Shown here piece after piece: positions 12,073-20,136 of a stretch of DNA of 64,000 bases. Made by a program: the position numbers and the translations under genes. Position 1 is the first letter of the stretch. Each line of letters starts with the position of its first letter. Source of the DNA: Paenirhizobium naphthalenivorans (GTDB lineage Bacteria > Pseudomonadota > Alphaproteobacteria > Rhizobiales > Rhizobiaceae); assembly GCF_007992095.1 (NCBI RefSeq), contig NZ_BJZP01000003.1, positions 186,001 through 250,000 on the forward strand. The letters run 5' to 3'. The notes under the pieces are model-generated. The model was not told the DNA's origin and made no database searches. It worked only from the letters and a program-made list of their open reading frames with translations.

Positions 12073-12113
12073 GAACGAAAAGGCCGGCAAGGTGCTCGTC
12101 GGCCTTTTCGTTC
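12073..12113. terminator. Bidirectional intrinsic terminator
   Basis: Perfect 14-bp inverted repeat GAACGAAAAGGCCG / CGGCCTTTTCGTTC with a 13-base loop, between two convergent genes. The internal AAAA and TTTT tracts make it usable in both directions. Confidence 0.8.
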
Positions 12114-12126
12114 TAAAGGGCCACGC

Positions 12127-13086
12127 TCAGACGAACAGCTTGAGCGAAGCGCCCATGGAGTTGTTAGCGATATTGAGCCCGATCGTCTGCAACTGCTGCT
12201 GCACCTTTTGCGCCGAGAGCTTGGCCGATTCCTCTTCCATGTCGGCATCCACGAGCCGGCCGATGCCGATCTCGGTGATGTCGTGGAGATCCTGCAGGAA
12301 TTCGGTGCTGGAAGCGATACGGTTGCGGGTCACGCCCAGACTGGCGCTGGCGTCGATCATGTTCGTCATCATCGAGTTCACCGCCGAAATCATGCCGCTG
12401 AACTGGTCGCTGGTGGTCGTGTCTGAAACCGAGATCTCCTTCGACGTGGCAGCGACAGGAGCGGTGGAATTGGCATCAAGCAGGTGATAATCATAGGCGA
12501 CGCCACTCTTGGTCATGCCGGAATAAGACCGTGTCAACAAGCCGTCCGAAGCATCCTCGCCGCTGATCAGCGTCGACTTGGCTGTGTCGAAGTCGATCAC
12601 ATTGACCGAAACACCACCATCGCCATCATGGGTGACGGAGGCGACCATGGACTGCACCTTCGGCTGCTGTCCGGCATCCAGTTTCAACCAGTTCTGGCCA
12701 TTGAACGAACTTGACTGTGCGATCGTGCCGATCTGCTCCTTGAGCTGGGTGATCTCCGCATTGACCGCCGAGCGGTTGGTGCCGACCGCCTGGGCGAGGA
12801 TCAGCTTCGACTGGATTTCCGCGACGATCGAGGTCGCCGCCTCCATGCCGAGCGCAGCGGTATCCGAGATCGCGGCGGAGAACCCGGTCGCGTCCTCGGC
12901 GCTGGACAGCGACATACTGTCGGCGTTCATCGTGGTGGCGATCGACCAATAGGCGGCGTTATCAGACGCCTCATCGACCCGTTTGCCAGAAGCCACACGT
13001 GTCTGGGTCGCTTCGAGTGCCCGGCTCGAACCGGTCAGCAAAGACAGGGCCGAGGCGGATGTCGTATTGAAGGAAACGCTAGTCAT
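12127..13086 (-). CDS. Flagellin
   Basis: 319-residue flagellin, the filament subunit secreted through the flagellar export system. Both conserved ends are present: an N-terminal region with ASALSLLTGSSRALEATQTR and SGKRVDEASDNAAYWSIA, and a C-terminal coiled region ending NIANNSMGASLKLFV, separated by a short variable middle of about 120 residues. The ATG at 13086 has AAGGACA about 7 nt upstream. No other flagellar gene is in the window, so this is a dispersed flagellin copy; rhizobia usually carry several in and out of the main cluster. Confidence 0.94.
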   Translation of the reverse strand: MTSVSFNTTSASALSLLTGSSRALEATQTRVASGKRVDEASDNAAYWSIATTMNADSMSLSSAEDATGFSAAISDTAALGMEAATSIVAEIQSKLILAQAVGTNRSAVNAEITQLKEQIGTIAQSSSFNGQNWLKLDAGQQPKVQSMVASVTHDGDGGVSVNVIDFDTAKSTLISGEDASDGLLTRSYSGMTKSGVAYDYHLLDANSTAPVAATSKEISVSDTTTSDQFSGMISAVNSMMTNMIDASASLGVTRNRIASSTEFLQDLHDITEIGIGRLVDADMEEESAKLSAQKVQQQLQTIGLNIANNSMGASLKLFV

Positions 13087-13285
13087 CAGTTGTCCTTGCG
13101 ATGAACCAGGAGACATACCGGGCCGTGGCCTTGATGATTGATTGGCTTCGTGCCAGCACGCGTTGATCATCAACTCCGACAAGCTTGCCAGAGCCGGTTT
13201 GATATACGCTTTAGGAAACCGTTAGAAATTTAGCGACCGCTGACGAACCGGAGAAATACCGGCCATAGCGATTGATAGCCCTGCG

Positions 13286-13546
13286 TCAGTCGGCGGATGG
13301 CAGTCGGCGCATGGTGAACTCGATCTGGTCACCATCAAGTTGGCGCCAGCTCTCGACTTCCGTCCAGTAAGCCGCCTTCGGGAAGCTGTCGAACCATTCG
13401 CGCGCCTTTGCACGCGCCTCGTCGCGCGTGAGACAGAAGGTCTCCCGCACGAACTGTCCACCGTCCTTGCCGGCTTTGGCTTGCCGGTGATGGGCGATGC
13501 GCTTTTTCAGGCCGTCTAGCGGCGGCGGACCGGGCATTCTCGTCAT
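13286..13546 (-). CDS. Conserved hypothetical protein, 86 aa
   Basis: Small cytoplasmic protein with no signal peptide or membrane helix. It is rich in charged residues, with a helical middle (TRDEARAKAREWFDSFPKAA) and a C-terminal segment WTEVESWRQLDGDQIEFTMR that looks like a beta-strand pair. ATG at 13546. It reads as a genuine gene because no competing frame explains the stretch, but I do not recognise a function. It is divergent from hemF. Confidence 0.6.
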   Translation of the reverse strand: MTRMPGPPPLDGLKKRIAHHRQAKAGKDGGQFVRETFCLTRDEARAKAREWFDSFPKAAYWTEVESWRQLDGDQIEFTMRRLPSAD

Positions 13547-13710
13547 GAAACACCTCGCTGTCCGGTAAAATAATGCCAGTGCGCGCGTTTTGCCAGTCGA
13601 TTCTAGGGGAATGGCCCGCCCCGGTCTGGCCGAGGCGGTATCGTCCTGTTAATTCCGGAGTCGCAATAGGCGCCGAGTCGCCGCGCATGGGCTGATGCCC
13701 GGGGGAAGCC

Positions 13711-14625
13711 ATGCAAAGACCTGATCTGCCGAAAGGCCTTCCAGACGACATTGAAGACAAGAAACAGGCGGCACGCGCTTGGTTCGAGAGCTTGCGCGAC
13801 ACCATCTGCGCAAGCTTCGAGGCGCTGGAAAATGACCTGACCGGGCCGCTTTGCGATCACGCGCCGGGCCGCTTTGTTGGCAAGGACTGGCAACGCGACG
13901 GCGGAGCCGGTGGCGGCGGGCGCATGTCGATGATGGAAGGCCGCGTCTTTGAGAAGGTCGGCGTACACACCTCGACGGTCCACGGCGAATTCTCTCCGGA
14001 GTTCCGCAAGACCATGCCGGGCGCAGAGGAGGATCCTCGTTTCTGGGCTTCCGGCATTTCGCTGATCGCCCATCCGGTCAATCCGAACGTGCCCGCTGTG
14101 CACATGAACACCCGCATGGTCGTCACCACCAGCCATTGGTTCGGCGGCGGCGCCGACCTGACGCCCGTTCTGGACCGGCGCCGCACCCAGGAGGATCAGG
14201 ACAGCCGCCTGTTCCACCGCGCGATGGAGGTCACCTGCAACCGCCATGCGGCCACTGCCGACTACAGCAAATACAAGGATTGGTGCGACGAATATTTCTT
14301 CCTGCCGCATCGCAACGAAGCGCGTGGCATCGGTGGTATTTTCTTCGACTGGCAGCACTCGCCGGCGGAGGCCGGCGGCTGGAGCGCCGACTTCGCCTTC
14401 GTCCAGGACGTCGGGCGCGCCTTCAACCTTGTTTACCCGAAGATCGTCCGCGCCAATTTCAACAAGCCGTGGACCGAGGAGGACCGTGACGAGCAACTCA
14501 TCCGTCGCGGCCGCTATGTCGAGTTCAACCTGCTTTACGACCGTGGCACGATCTTCGGCCTGAAGACCGGCGGCAATGTCGAATCGATCCTGTCCTCCAT
14601 GCCACCCGTGGTGCGCTGGCCCTGA
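13711..14625 (+). CDS. hemF: Oxygen-dependent coproporphyrinogen III oxidase
   Basis: 304-residue enzyme converting coproporphyrinogen III to protoporphyrinogen IX in heme synthesis under aerobic conditions. Family signatures are clear: [61 protein letters not shown] and the C-terminal [23 protein letters not shown] 13711 follows a G-rich site. A single-gene unit; rhizobia also tend to carry the anaerobic hemN elsewhere. Confidence 0.96.
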   Translation: MQRPDLPKGLPDDIEDKKQAARAWFESLRDTICASFEALENDLTGPLCDHAPGRFVGKDWQRDGGAGGGGRMSMMEGRVFEKVGVHTSTVHGEFSPEFRKTMPGAEEDPRFWASGISLIAHPVNPNVPAVHMNTRMVVTTSHWFGGGADLTPVLDRRRTQEDQDSRLFHRAMEVTCNRHAATADYSKYKDWCDEYFFLPHRNEARGIGGIFFDWQHSPAEAGGWSADFAFVQDVGRAFNLVYPKIVRANFNKPWTEEDRDEQLIRRGRYVEFNLLYDRGTIFGLKTGGNVESILSSMPPVVRWP

Positions 14626-14726
14626 ACACAGCAAGATGGAGGGCGTACCGGCGCGCCCATTGCCGGGCGCCAAGCGCTTCGCAGAGTACGTGTGCGACGC
14701 GGAGGAGCTGCGACATTAAATTGCAT

Positions 14727-14754
14727 TTGGAATACACTGCCATCGTGTTATGAT
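14727..14754 (+). promoter_or_regulatory. Sigma-70-like promoter of small gene 14781
   Basis: -35 TTGGAA (14727-14732) and -10 TATGAT (14749-14754) with a 16-base spacer, 26 bases before the start codon. Confidence 0.55.
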
Positions 14755-14780
14755 TTCTTTAGCTTTTAGGGAGGAGTTAT

Positions 14781-15056
14781 ATGATGGCTTATCCGAACAG
14801 CATTCCAACCCAGAACTCCGCGTCGAGCGAGCATTTCCTCGATACACCCGAGTTTATTGACCGCCGGGCCGAGGAGCTTCGCGCGTCGAGTGGTGTCGAC
14901 CTGCCCCATTCCTATTTCGTCGAGCAGGTCCGCCTCGCCCTGGCCCGTCACGACCTGACGGACATTACCGCGGCCAATGACGTCGAGGGTAATTCAAGCA
15001 AGCGCATGTCGCGGACGGGCAGTTCGGTTTTCCGAGCTTGGGCCATGCCTGAATAG
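14781..15056 (+). CDS. Small hypothetical protein, 91 aa
   Basis: 91 residues, soluble and mostly helical, with a central segment FLDTPEFIDRRAEELRASSG and a basic C-terminus. A strong ribosome site (GGGAGGAG, 14769-14776) and a good promoter upstream argue that it is expressed. The promoter region resembles that of the next small gene (shared TGCCATCGT element). The C-terminal 25 residues look low in complexity. No family recognised. Confidence 0.6.
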   Translation: MMAYPNSIPTQNSASSEHFLDTPEFIDRRAEELRASSGVDLPHSYFVEQVRLALARHDLTDITAANDVEGNSSKRMSRTGSSVFRAWAMPE

Positions 15057-15132
15057 CCAGCTCGGTCTGGCATTTACATTATGGCGCAAGGCGGTGGCAG
15101 GCTCGGTGCTGCGCGCTTGGCGTGTCTGAATT

Positions 15133-15160
15133 TTGCCTTGCCATCGTTTTGTGATATGCT
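15133..15160 (+). promoter_or_regulatory. Sigma-70-like promoter of DUF1059 gene
   Basis: -35 TTGCCT (15133-15138) and -10 TATGCT (15155-15160) with a 16-base spacer. The spacer carries the element TGCCATCGT also found in the promoter of the preceding small gene. Confidence 0.5.
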
Positions 15161-15196
15161 TTCGTGCGTTGAACCCAGTCGAAGAGGAGATGCGAC

Positions 15197-15382
15197 ATGA
15201 AGCAGTTTGAATGCGGTTCACTGGTTCCGGGTTGCTCTTGGCATACGCGCGCCGAGGAGGAAGCCGAAGTCGTTCGCCGCGCCGTCGAGCACATGCGGGA
15301 CGCGCACAACGAAACTGTCATCCGGGAAAAGATGGTCGACAACATCAAAGCCCGCATCACCAATCAGGCGAACGCCGCCTGA
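15197..15382 (+). CDS. DUF1059 small protein
   Basis: 61-residue protein of the DUF1059 family (small, often noted as predicted metal-binding). It shows the usual pattern: MKQFECGSLVPGCSWHTRA with two spaced Cys, then AEEEAEVVRRAVEHMRDAHN with the conserved His residues. Start ATG 15197 with AGAGGAG upstream. Function of the family is not established; members occur widely, often as single-gene units as here. Confidence 0.8.
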   Translation: MKQFECGSLVPGCSWHTRAEEEAEVVRRAVEHMRDAHNETVIREKMVDNIKARITNQANAA

Positions 15383-15453
15383 TTGCATGGCAGTGTCCGG
15401 CACATGTCGCGCATGCAATCACGACAACAAGTGCGACGCCAATTCGCTTTAGC

Positions 15454-15507
15454 AACAAGCGCTTGTTACGAGAAAGTGATTCATTCTCGTAACAACTTGA
15501 ATCACTT
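15454..15507. repeat. Interleaved palindromes at the end of cca
   Basis: Three overlapping perfect inverted repeats: AACAAGC/GCTTGTT (15454-15467); TTGTTACGAGAA (15463-15474) with TTCTCGTAACAA (15484-15495); and AAGTGATTCA (15474-15483), which is the loop of the second, with TGAATCACTT (15498-15507). The last two can pair together as an H-type pseudoknot in RNA. The final bases cover the stop codon of the CCA-adding enzyme. No T-run follows on either strand. Confidence 0.7.
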
Positions 15508-16758
15508 GCTCAGCAGATCACCGAGCCGGGCGAGCAGTTTCGCCCGGTCGAAGGTGAAGTTCGAGCCGACCCAAACCGCCTCGAGTTGTTTCAGCGTTTC
15601 GCCGACCTTGGGCCCCGGCACAATACCGGCTGCCAGAACATCCGCACCGCTCAGCGGAAACACCGGCTGCGTGAACTTTTCCGCCCGCTTCAACAACACT
15701 GACAGACGTCCGGCCTTGGCCATGGCCTTTCCGTCGAACTGCGCATTGGCGCGGGCCAGGGCGAAATCGATCTTCAGCACCGCGATCATGCCCTCCTTGC
15801 CGATGCGGTAGAGATCGCGATCGAAGGCCGCATCCGTCACATCGTCTTTGATGCGCGGCGTCCTGGCAAAGTGATCGAGAAAAGCCGCCTCGGCGTTCGA
15901 CAGGCGCAACCGTTGCGCAAGCGCCGCCAGCCGCTCGGCGTCCTTCGGCACGATGGCGGCGAGCCGCAACATCGCCTCCGGTTCCCAGCCAAGCGCCTGT
16001 TCGGCAGCGACAAGCGCGGGGATCGCATCGATGCCCCACTTCTCGGTTTCCGGCAGGATCGCGCCTAGAACGCCGGACTGGCGCATCCACAACAGCGCCC
16101 GGCCCGGATCCCGCGCCGAGAGTAGTTTCTTCGTCTCCGACCAGACACGTTCCGCCGAAAGCGTCGACAGCTTGTCCTTCGCCCTGGAGCAGGCTTTCAG
16201 TCCGGCTGCATCCGGCCGCCCACCACCATAATGCGCGAAGAAACGAAAGAAGCGCAGGATGCGCAAGTAATCCTCGGCGATGCGCATGTCGGCATCACCG
16301 ATGAAGCGTATCGTTCTCGTCTCGATGTCGGGCAATCCGCCAACGAGATCGATCACCTCCCCGTCCTTGCCAACATAGAGCGCGTTGATCGTCAGATCCC
16401 GCCGCTCCGCGTCCTCCTGCCAGTTGCGGCCGAAGGCGACCTTGGCGCGACGGCCGTCGGTTTCGACGTCGCGGCGCAGCGTCGTGACCTCGAAGCCCTT
16501 GCCGTCGAGCACGAGTGTCACCGTACCGTGGTCGATCCCGGTCGGCACCGCCTTGATGCCCGCCGCCTTCGCCCGGTCCATCACCGTCTGCGGCTCAAGC
16601 GTCGTTGCCATGTCAATGTCGGCCACGGGCAGGTCCATCAGGCTGTTGCGCACCGCCCCGCCGGCCACCCTCGCCTCGCCACCGTCGGCATTGAGAAGGG
16701 CGAACAGCCGCTGGAGCGCCGGATCGCGAAACCATGTCTCGTTCGACAGGTTGGTCAT
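15502..16758 (-). CDS. cca: CCA tRNA nucleotidyltransferase (class II poly(A)-polymerase-like)
   Basis: 418-residue enzyme that adds or repairs the 3' CCA end of tRNAs. N-terminal nucleotidyltransferase head with VAGGAVRNSL and the catalytic DIDMATT, the motif RRDLTINALYV, and RIAEDYLRILRFFRF linking to helical neck and body domains. Its ATG overlaps the stop of the upstream Nudix gene by 4 nt (16755-16758), so it is the last gene of a DUF1285 - Nudix - cca operon. This gene order is frequent in rhizobia. Confidence 0.95.
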   Translation of the reverse strand: MTNLSNETWFRDPALQRLFALLNADGGEARVAGGAVRNSLMDLPVADIDMATTLEPQTVMDRAKAAGIKAVPTGIDHGTVTLVLDGKGFEVTTLRRDVETDGRRAKVAFGRNWQEDAERRDLTINALYVGKDGEVIDLVGGLPDIETRTIRFIGDADMRIAEDYLRILRFFRFFAHYGGGRPDAAGLKACSRAKDKLSTLSAERVWSETKKLLSARDPGRALLWMRQSGVLGAILPETEKWGIDAIPALVAAEQALGWEPEAMLRLAAIVPKDAERLAALAQRLRLSNAEAAFLDHFARTPRIKDDVTDAAFDRDLYRIGKEGMIAVLKIDFALARANAQFDGKAMAKAGRLSVLLKRAEKFTQPVFPLSGADVLAAGIVPGPKVGETLKQLEAVWVGSNFTFDRAKLLARLGDLLSK

Positions 16759-17387
16759 GCGTAGAGCCTTTCGTACAGCGTGCGGATGATGCCAGCGGTA
16801 ATGCCCCAGATATAGCGTTCACCATAGGGCATCACGTAGAAATGCCGGACGATCCCCTGCCAATCACGACTGTCGCGCTGATGGTTGGACGGATTCATCA
16901 GGAAGGCGAGCGGCACTTCGAACACCGCATCCACCTCGTCGGGATTCGGCGTGATGACAAAACCGCGCTTGACCACCGAAAGCACCGGAATGATGCGGAA
17001 ACCGGTGCCGGACAGATATTGCGGCAGCCGCCCGACCGTTTCGACGAAGGCCGGATCGAGGCCGATCTCCTCCTCGGCCTCGCGCAGCGCCGCGACTTCC
17101 GGCGACCGGTCACCCTCGTCGATGCCGCCGCCCGGAAAGGCGATCTGGCCCGAGTGCTTCCTCAGTTTCGCTGTCCGCTGGGTGAGGATCACCTTCGCCC
17201 CGTCCGGGTCGTCGACAACCGGGACCAGTACCGCGGCGTCCTTGAGCTTCAACCCCTCGACTTCAAGCAGCGACTCCGGGTTCAACACGTGATCGCCATG
17301 GTCGCGCCACGCATGTTCGAGTGGCGCGCCAATCTGGTTCAGCGCCCGATGGCGGAAGTCGGAGGCGGAAAATGCGTTAGAACTCAT
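16755..17387 (-). CDS. Nudix hydrolase, CoA-pyrophosphatase (NudL) type
   Basis: 210-residue Nudix enzyme. It carries the CoA-pyrophosphatase extension LTQRTAKLRKHSGQIAFPGG directly followed by the Nudix box GGGIDEGDRSPEVAALREAEEEIGL (key Glu residues in REAEEE). This combination points to hydrolysis of coenzyme A or related dinucleotides, although the exact substrate cannot be seen. It overlaps both neighbours by 4 nt (ATGA), indicating tight translational coupling. Confidence 0.88.
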   Translation of the reverse strand: MSSNAFSASDFRHRALNQIGAPLEHAWRDHGDHVLNPESLLEVEGLKLKDAAVLVPVVDDPDGAKVILTQRTAKLRKHSGQIAFPGGGIDEGDRSPEVAALREAEEEIGLDPAFVETVGRLPQYLSGTGFRIIPVLSVVKRGFVITPNPDEVDAVFEVPLAFLMNPSNHQRDSRDWQGIVRHFYVMPYGERYIWGITAGIIRTLYERLYA

Positions 17388-18007
17388 TGCGTCAACCGGT
17401 CCAGTTCGGCCGCCGGCATGACCGGAAAGACCGCACCGCCGGAACGCACGGCAAACATCTCGACCCCGTCGATCTCGACCGTCTCGCCCTCTTCCACCAG
17501 GTCATACATCACAGCGCGCGACACCAGCGCCTCCAGCCGCCCGCGCACATGCAGATAGGGCTTCAGTTCGTGATTCTCACCATGCACGACGAAACGCAGC
17601 GGATGATCAGAGCCGGCCTCGACCACGTCGCCGACATTGGTGCGGAAGGTGAGCAGAGGTTCGCCGTCCCGGGTGGTTACGCTCATCTCGACAGCGAGAA
17701 ACGGGGCGTCCTCGACCCGGATGCCGACTTTCTCCACAGGTGTGACGAGATAGGTCTTGCCGTCCGCGTCCTTGCGCAACACCGTCGAGAATAGCCGCAC
17801 CAGCGGCGCTCGCCCTATCGGCGTGCCCATGTAGAACCAAGTGCCATCGGCGCGGATCTCCATGTCGAGATTCCCGCAAAACGGCGGTTCCCAGCGCTCC
17901 ACCGGTGGCAGACTCGACTTCCCGCCGACCGTCTGCGCGGCCGCGCGCGAAATCATCGCCGCCAGTCCTGCCGCATCCGTTGTCGCCTTCAGCGTCTCAT
18001 CTGCCAT
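17384..18007 (-). CDS. DUF1285 domain protein
   Basis: 207-residue protein of the DUF1285 family, first gene of the three-gene operon with the Nudix enzyme and cca. Visible family features are the WEPPFCGNLDMEIRADGTWFYMGTPIGR strand region and a second half with GVRVEDAPF-like and FRTNVGDVVEAG segments (in this protein GIRVEDAPFLAVEM). Structures of this family show a two-domain beta fold; no activity is established. ATG at 18007. Confidence 0.82.
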   Translation of the reverse strand: MADETLKATTDAAGLAAMISRAAAQTVGGKSSLPPVERWEPPFCGNLDMEIRADGTWFYMGTPIGRAPLVRLFSTVLRKDADGKTYLVTPVEKVGIRVEDAPFLAVEMSVTTRDGEPLLTFRTNVGDVVEAGSDHPLRFVVHGENHELKPYLHVRGRLEALVSRAVMYDLVEEGETVEIDGVEMFAVRSGGAVFPVMPAAELDRLTQ

Positions 18008-18167
18008 CTTTGCGTCCCGGTTGTTTCCTAGTCCGTGTTATGACACGAGATAGTCATTCGAAACGCGCTTGTCAGCCGCCCATTGGGGAATAAGTTACCT
18101 CCATGTACCGGCATCGGGAAGAACGCCCCGATTCGGCAGCGATCGCGAAATCATATGGAGAGGACCT

Positions 18168-19181
18168 ATGGGCATGATGCCAACCCCGGATGCCCCGCTC
18201 GGCGAAAAGGCCATGATCGAAGCCGCCGAAAAGGCTCTGGCCGACATCGCCGCCGTGCGTCAGGCCGTCTCCAAGGTCATTTTCGGCCAGGAGCAGGTGG
18301 TTGAAAACACGCTGCTCGCCATCCTCTCCAGCGGCCATGCGCTGCTGGTCGGCGTGCCGGGCCTTGCCAAGACCAAGCTCGTCAACACGCTCGGCACCGT
18401 GCTCGGCCTCGACGCCAGCCGCATTCAGTTCACCCCGGACCTCATGCCCTCTGACATCCTCGGTACGGAAGTCATGGACCAGGACGAGAACGGCAGACGC
18501 TCCTTCCGCTTCGTCAAGGGGCCGGTGTTTGCTCAGCTGCTTATGGCCGACGAGATCAACCGCGCCAGCCCTCGCACCCAGTCGGCGCTTCTGCAATCGA
18601 TGCAGGAATACCAGGTGACGATCGCCGGACGCCCTTATGATCTGCCGTCGCCCTTTCACGTTCTGGCCACCCAGAACCCGCTCGAACAGGAAGGCACCTA
18701 CCCCCTGCCCGAAGCCCAGCTCGACCGTTTCCTGCTGCAGGTCGACGTCGGCTATCCGGAACTGGCCGCCGAACGGCAGATTCTTCTGGAGACCACCGGC
18801 ATCAACGAGCAGAGGGCCGTCGGCGTCGTCAACGCCGAACGGCTGGTCGAGATCCAGAAGCTGATCAGGCAGATGCCGGTCTCCGACAGCGTCGTTGACG
18901 GCATCCTGTCACTCGTGCGCTCGGCCCGCCCGGGCCATGGCAATACCGAGACCGACAAGACGGTCTCCTGGGGGCCTGGCCCCCGTGCCGGCCAGGCGCT
19001 GATGCTGTGCGCCCGCGCCCGTGCGCTCTACGAAGGCCGGCTAGCCCCCTCGCTCGACGATGTTCATGCGCTGGCCGAACCCGTGCTCCAGCACCGCATG
19101 GCGCTCACCTTCGCCGCACGCGCCGAGGGCATGTCGGTGCGCGACGTGATCGCCGGCCTCGTCAAGCGGGCACGCGGCTGA
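18168..19181 (+). CDS. MoxR-family AAA+ ATPase
   Basis: 337-residue MoxR ATPase. Nucleotide-binding loop VGVPGLAKTKL (a MoxR-type Walker A), Walker B LLMADEINRASPRTQ, sensor 1 ATQNPLEQEGTYPLPEAQLDRF and a C-terminal lid. MoxR proteins act as chaperone-like activators of partner proteins with DUF58 or von Willebrand A domains. It leads a four-gene operon encoding just such partners. ATG 18168 follows GGAGAGGA; the extra N-terminal residues of the longer frame are not conserved-looking. Confidence 0.93.
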   Translation: MGMMPTPDAPLGEKAMIEAAEKALADIAAVRQAVSKVIFGQEQVVENTLLAILSSGHALLVGVPGLAKTKLVNTLGTVLGLDASRIQFTPDLMPSDILGTEVMDQDENGRRSFRFVKGPVFAQLLMADEINRASPRTQSALLQSMQEYQVTIAGRPYDLPSPFHVLATQNPLEQEGTYPLPEAQLDRFLLQVDVGYPELAAERQILLETTGINEQRAVGVVNAERLVEIQKLIRQMPVSDSVVDGILSLVRSARPGHGNTETDKTVSWGPGPRAGQALMLCARARALYEGRLAPSLDDVHALAEPVLQHRMALTFAARAEGMSVRDVIAGLVKRARG

Positions 19182-19215
19182 CAAGCGGCCCACAATAAGA
19201 AAGGGCGACGCACCT

Positions 19216-20136
19216 GTGGCAACCATCGGCCAGATCGTCGAGCAGACCTCAGCCAGCGACGCGCTGACGCGCGCGCGCCAGCGGGCTGCACTCGTGCCCG
19301 ATTGCATGGTCGAGGCCAGGCGCATCGCCAACACCGTGATCGCCGGCTGGCACGGCCGGCGCCAGCGTGGCATCGGTGAGAACTTCTGGCAGTTCCGCCC
19401 CTACGCCGAAGGCGAGAGCTTCGCCCGTATCGACTGGCGCCGTTCGGCGCGTGACGACCATACCTATATCCGCGATCACGAATGGGAGGCCGCCCATACC
19501 GTCTGGCTGTGGGCCGACCTGTCTCCCTCGATGATGTACAAGTCGACGCTTGCCTCCGTCTCCAAGGAAAGTCGGGCGCTGGTGTTGATGTTGGCGCTGG
19601 CGGAGATCCTCGCTCGCTCAGGCGAACGAATCGGTTGCCCCGGCGTGATGGAGCCCATCTCCGCCCGCAATGCGGCCGAGCGGCTGGCAACCGCTGTCAT
19701 CCATACCCCGCTGATCAACGGCCTGCCGGACACCACGATGATCCGTGGCTCAAGCGACATCGTCCTGATCGGCGACTTCCTTGATGATGCCGACCGTATC
19801 ATGGAGAAGATCGCGCCGCTTGCCCGCCGCGGCCTGCGCGGCCATGTGGTCGAGATCGCCGACCCGGCCGAGGAGAGTTTCCCCTATTCCGGCCGCACCG
19901 AATTCATCGATCCGGAAACCGGCGAAAGACTGGTGTCCGGCCGCGCCGAGGGCCTGCGTGACGACTACCGCCGCGCCTATCTCGCCCGCCGCGAAAATCT
20001 CGGCGAACAGCTGCGCCGCCTCGGCTGGAGCTTCGTCCATCACTCCACCGACCACCTGGCCTCCGAGGCGCTGGTCGCGGTCCATATGTATCTCTCCGGC
20101 ACGCCGCCGCTCGTTAGCCGGAGCAACACGCCATGA
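19216..20136 (+). CDS. DUF58 domain protein
   Basis: 306-residue protein with the DUF58 core GENFWQFRPYAEGESFARIDWRRSARDD, which precedes a von Willebrand-like fold (WLWADLSPSM resembles a degenerate MIDAS DxSxS). It starts with GTG at 19216 behind AAGAAAGGG. DUF58 proteins are the usual partners of MoxR ATPases. The stop overlaps the next ATG by 4 nt (20133-20136). Likely cytoplasmic; molecular role not known. Confidence 0.88.
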   Translation: MATIGQIVEQTSASDALTRARQRAALVPDCMVEARRIANTVIAGWHGRRQRGIGENFWQFRPYAEGESFARIDWRRSARDDHTYIRDHEWEAAHTVWLWADLSPSMMYKSTLASVSKESRALVLMLALAEILARSGERIGCPGVMEPISARNAAERLATAVIHTPLINGLPDTTMIRGSSDIVLIGDFLDDADRIMEKIAPLARRGLRGHVVEIADPAEESFPYSGRTEFIDPETGERLVSGRAEGLRDDYRRAYLARRENLGEQLRRLGWSFVHHSTDHLASEALVAVHMYLSGTPPLVSRSNTP

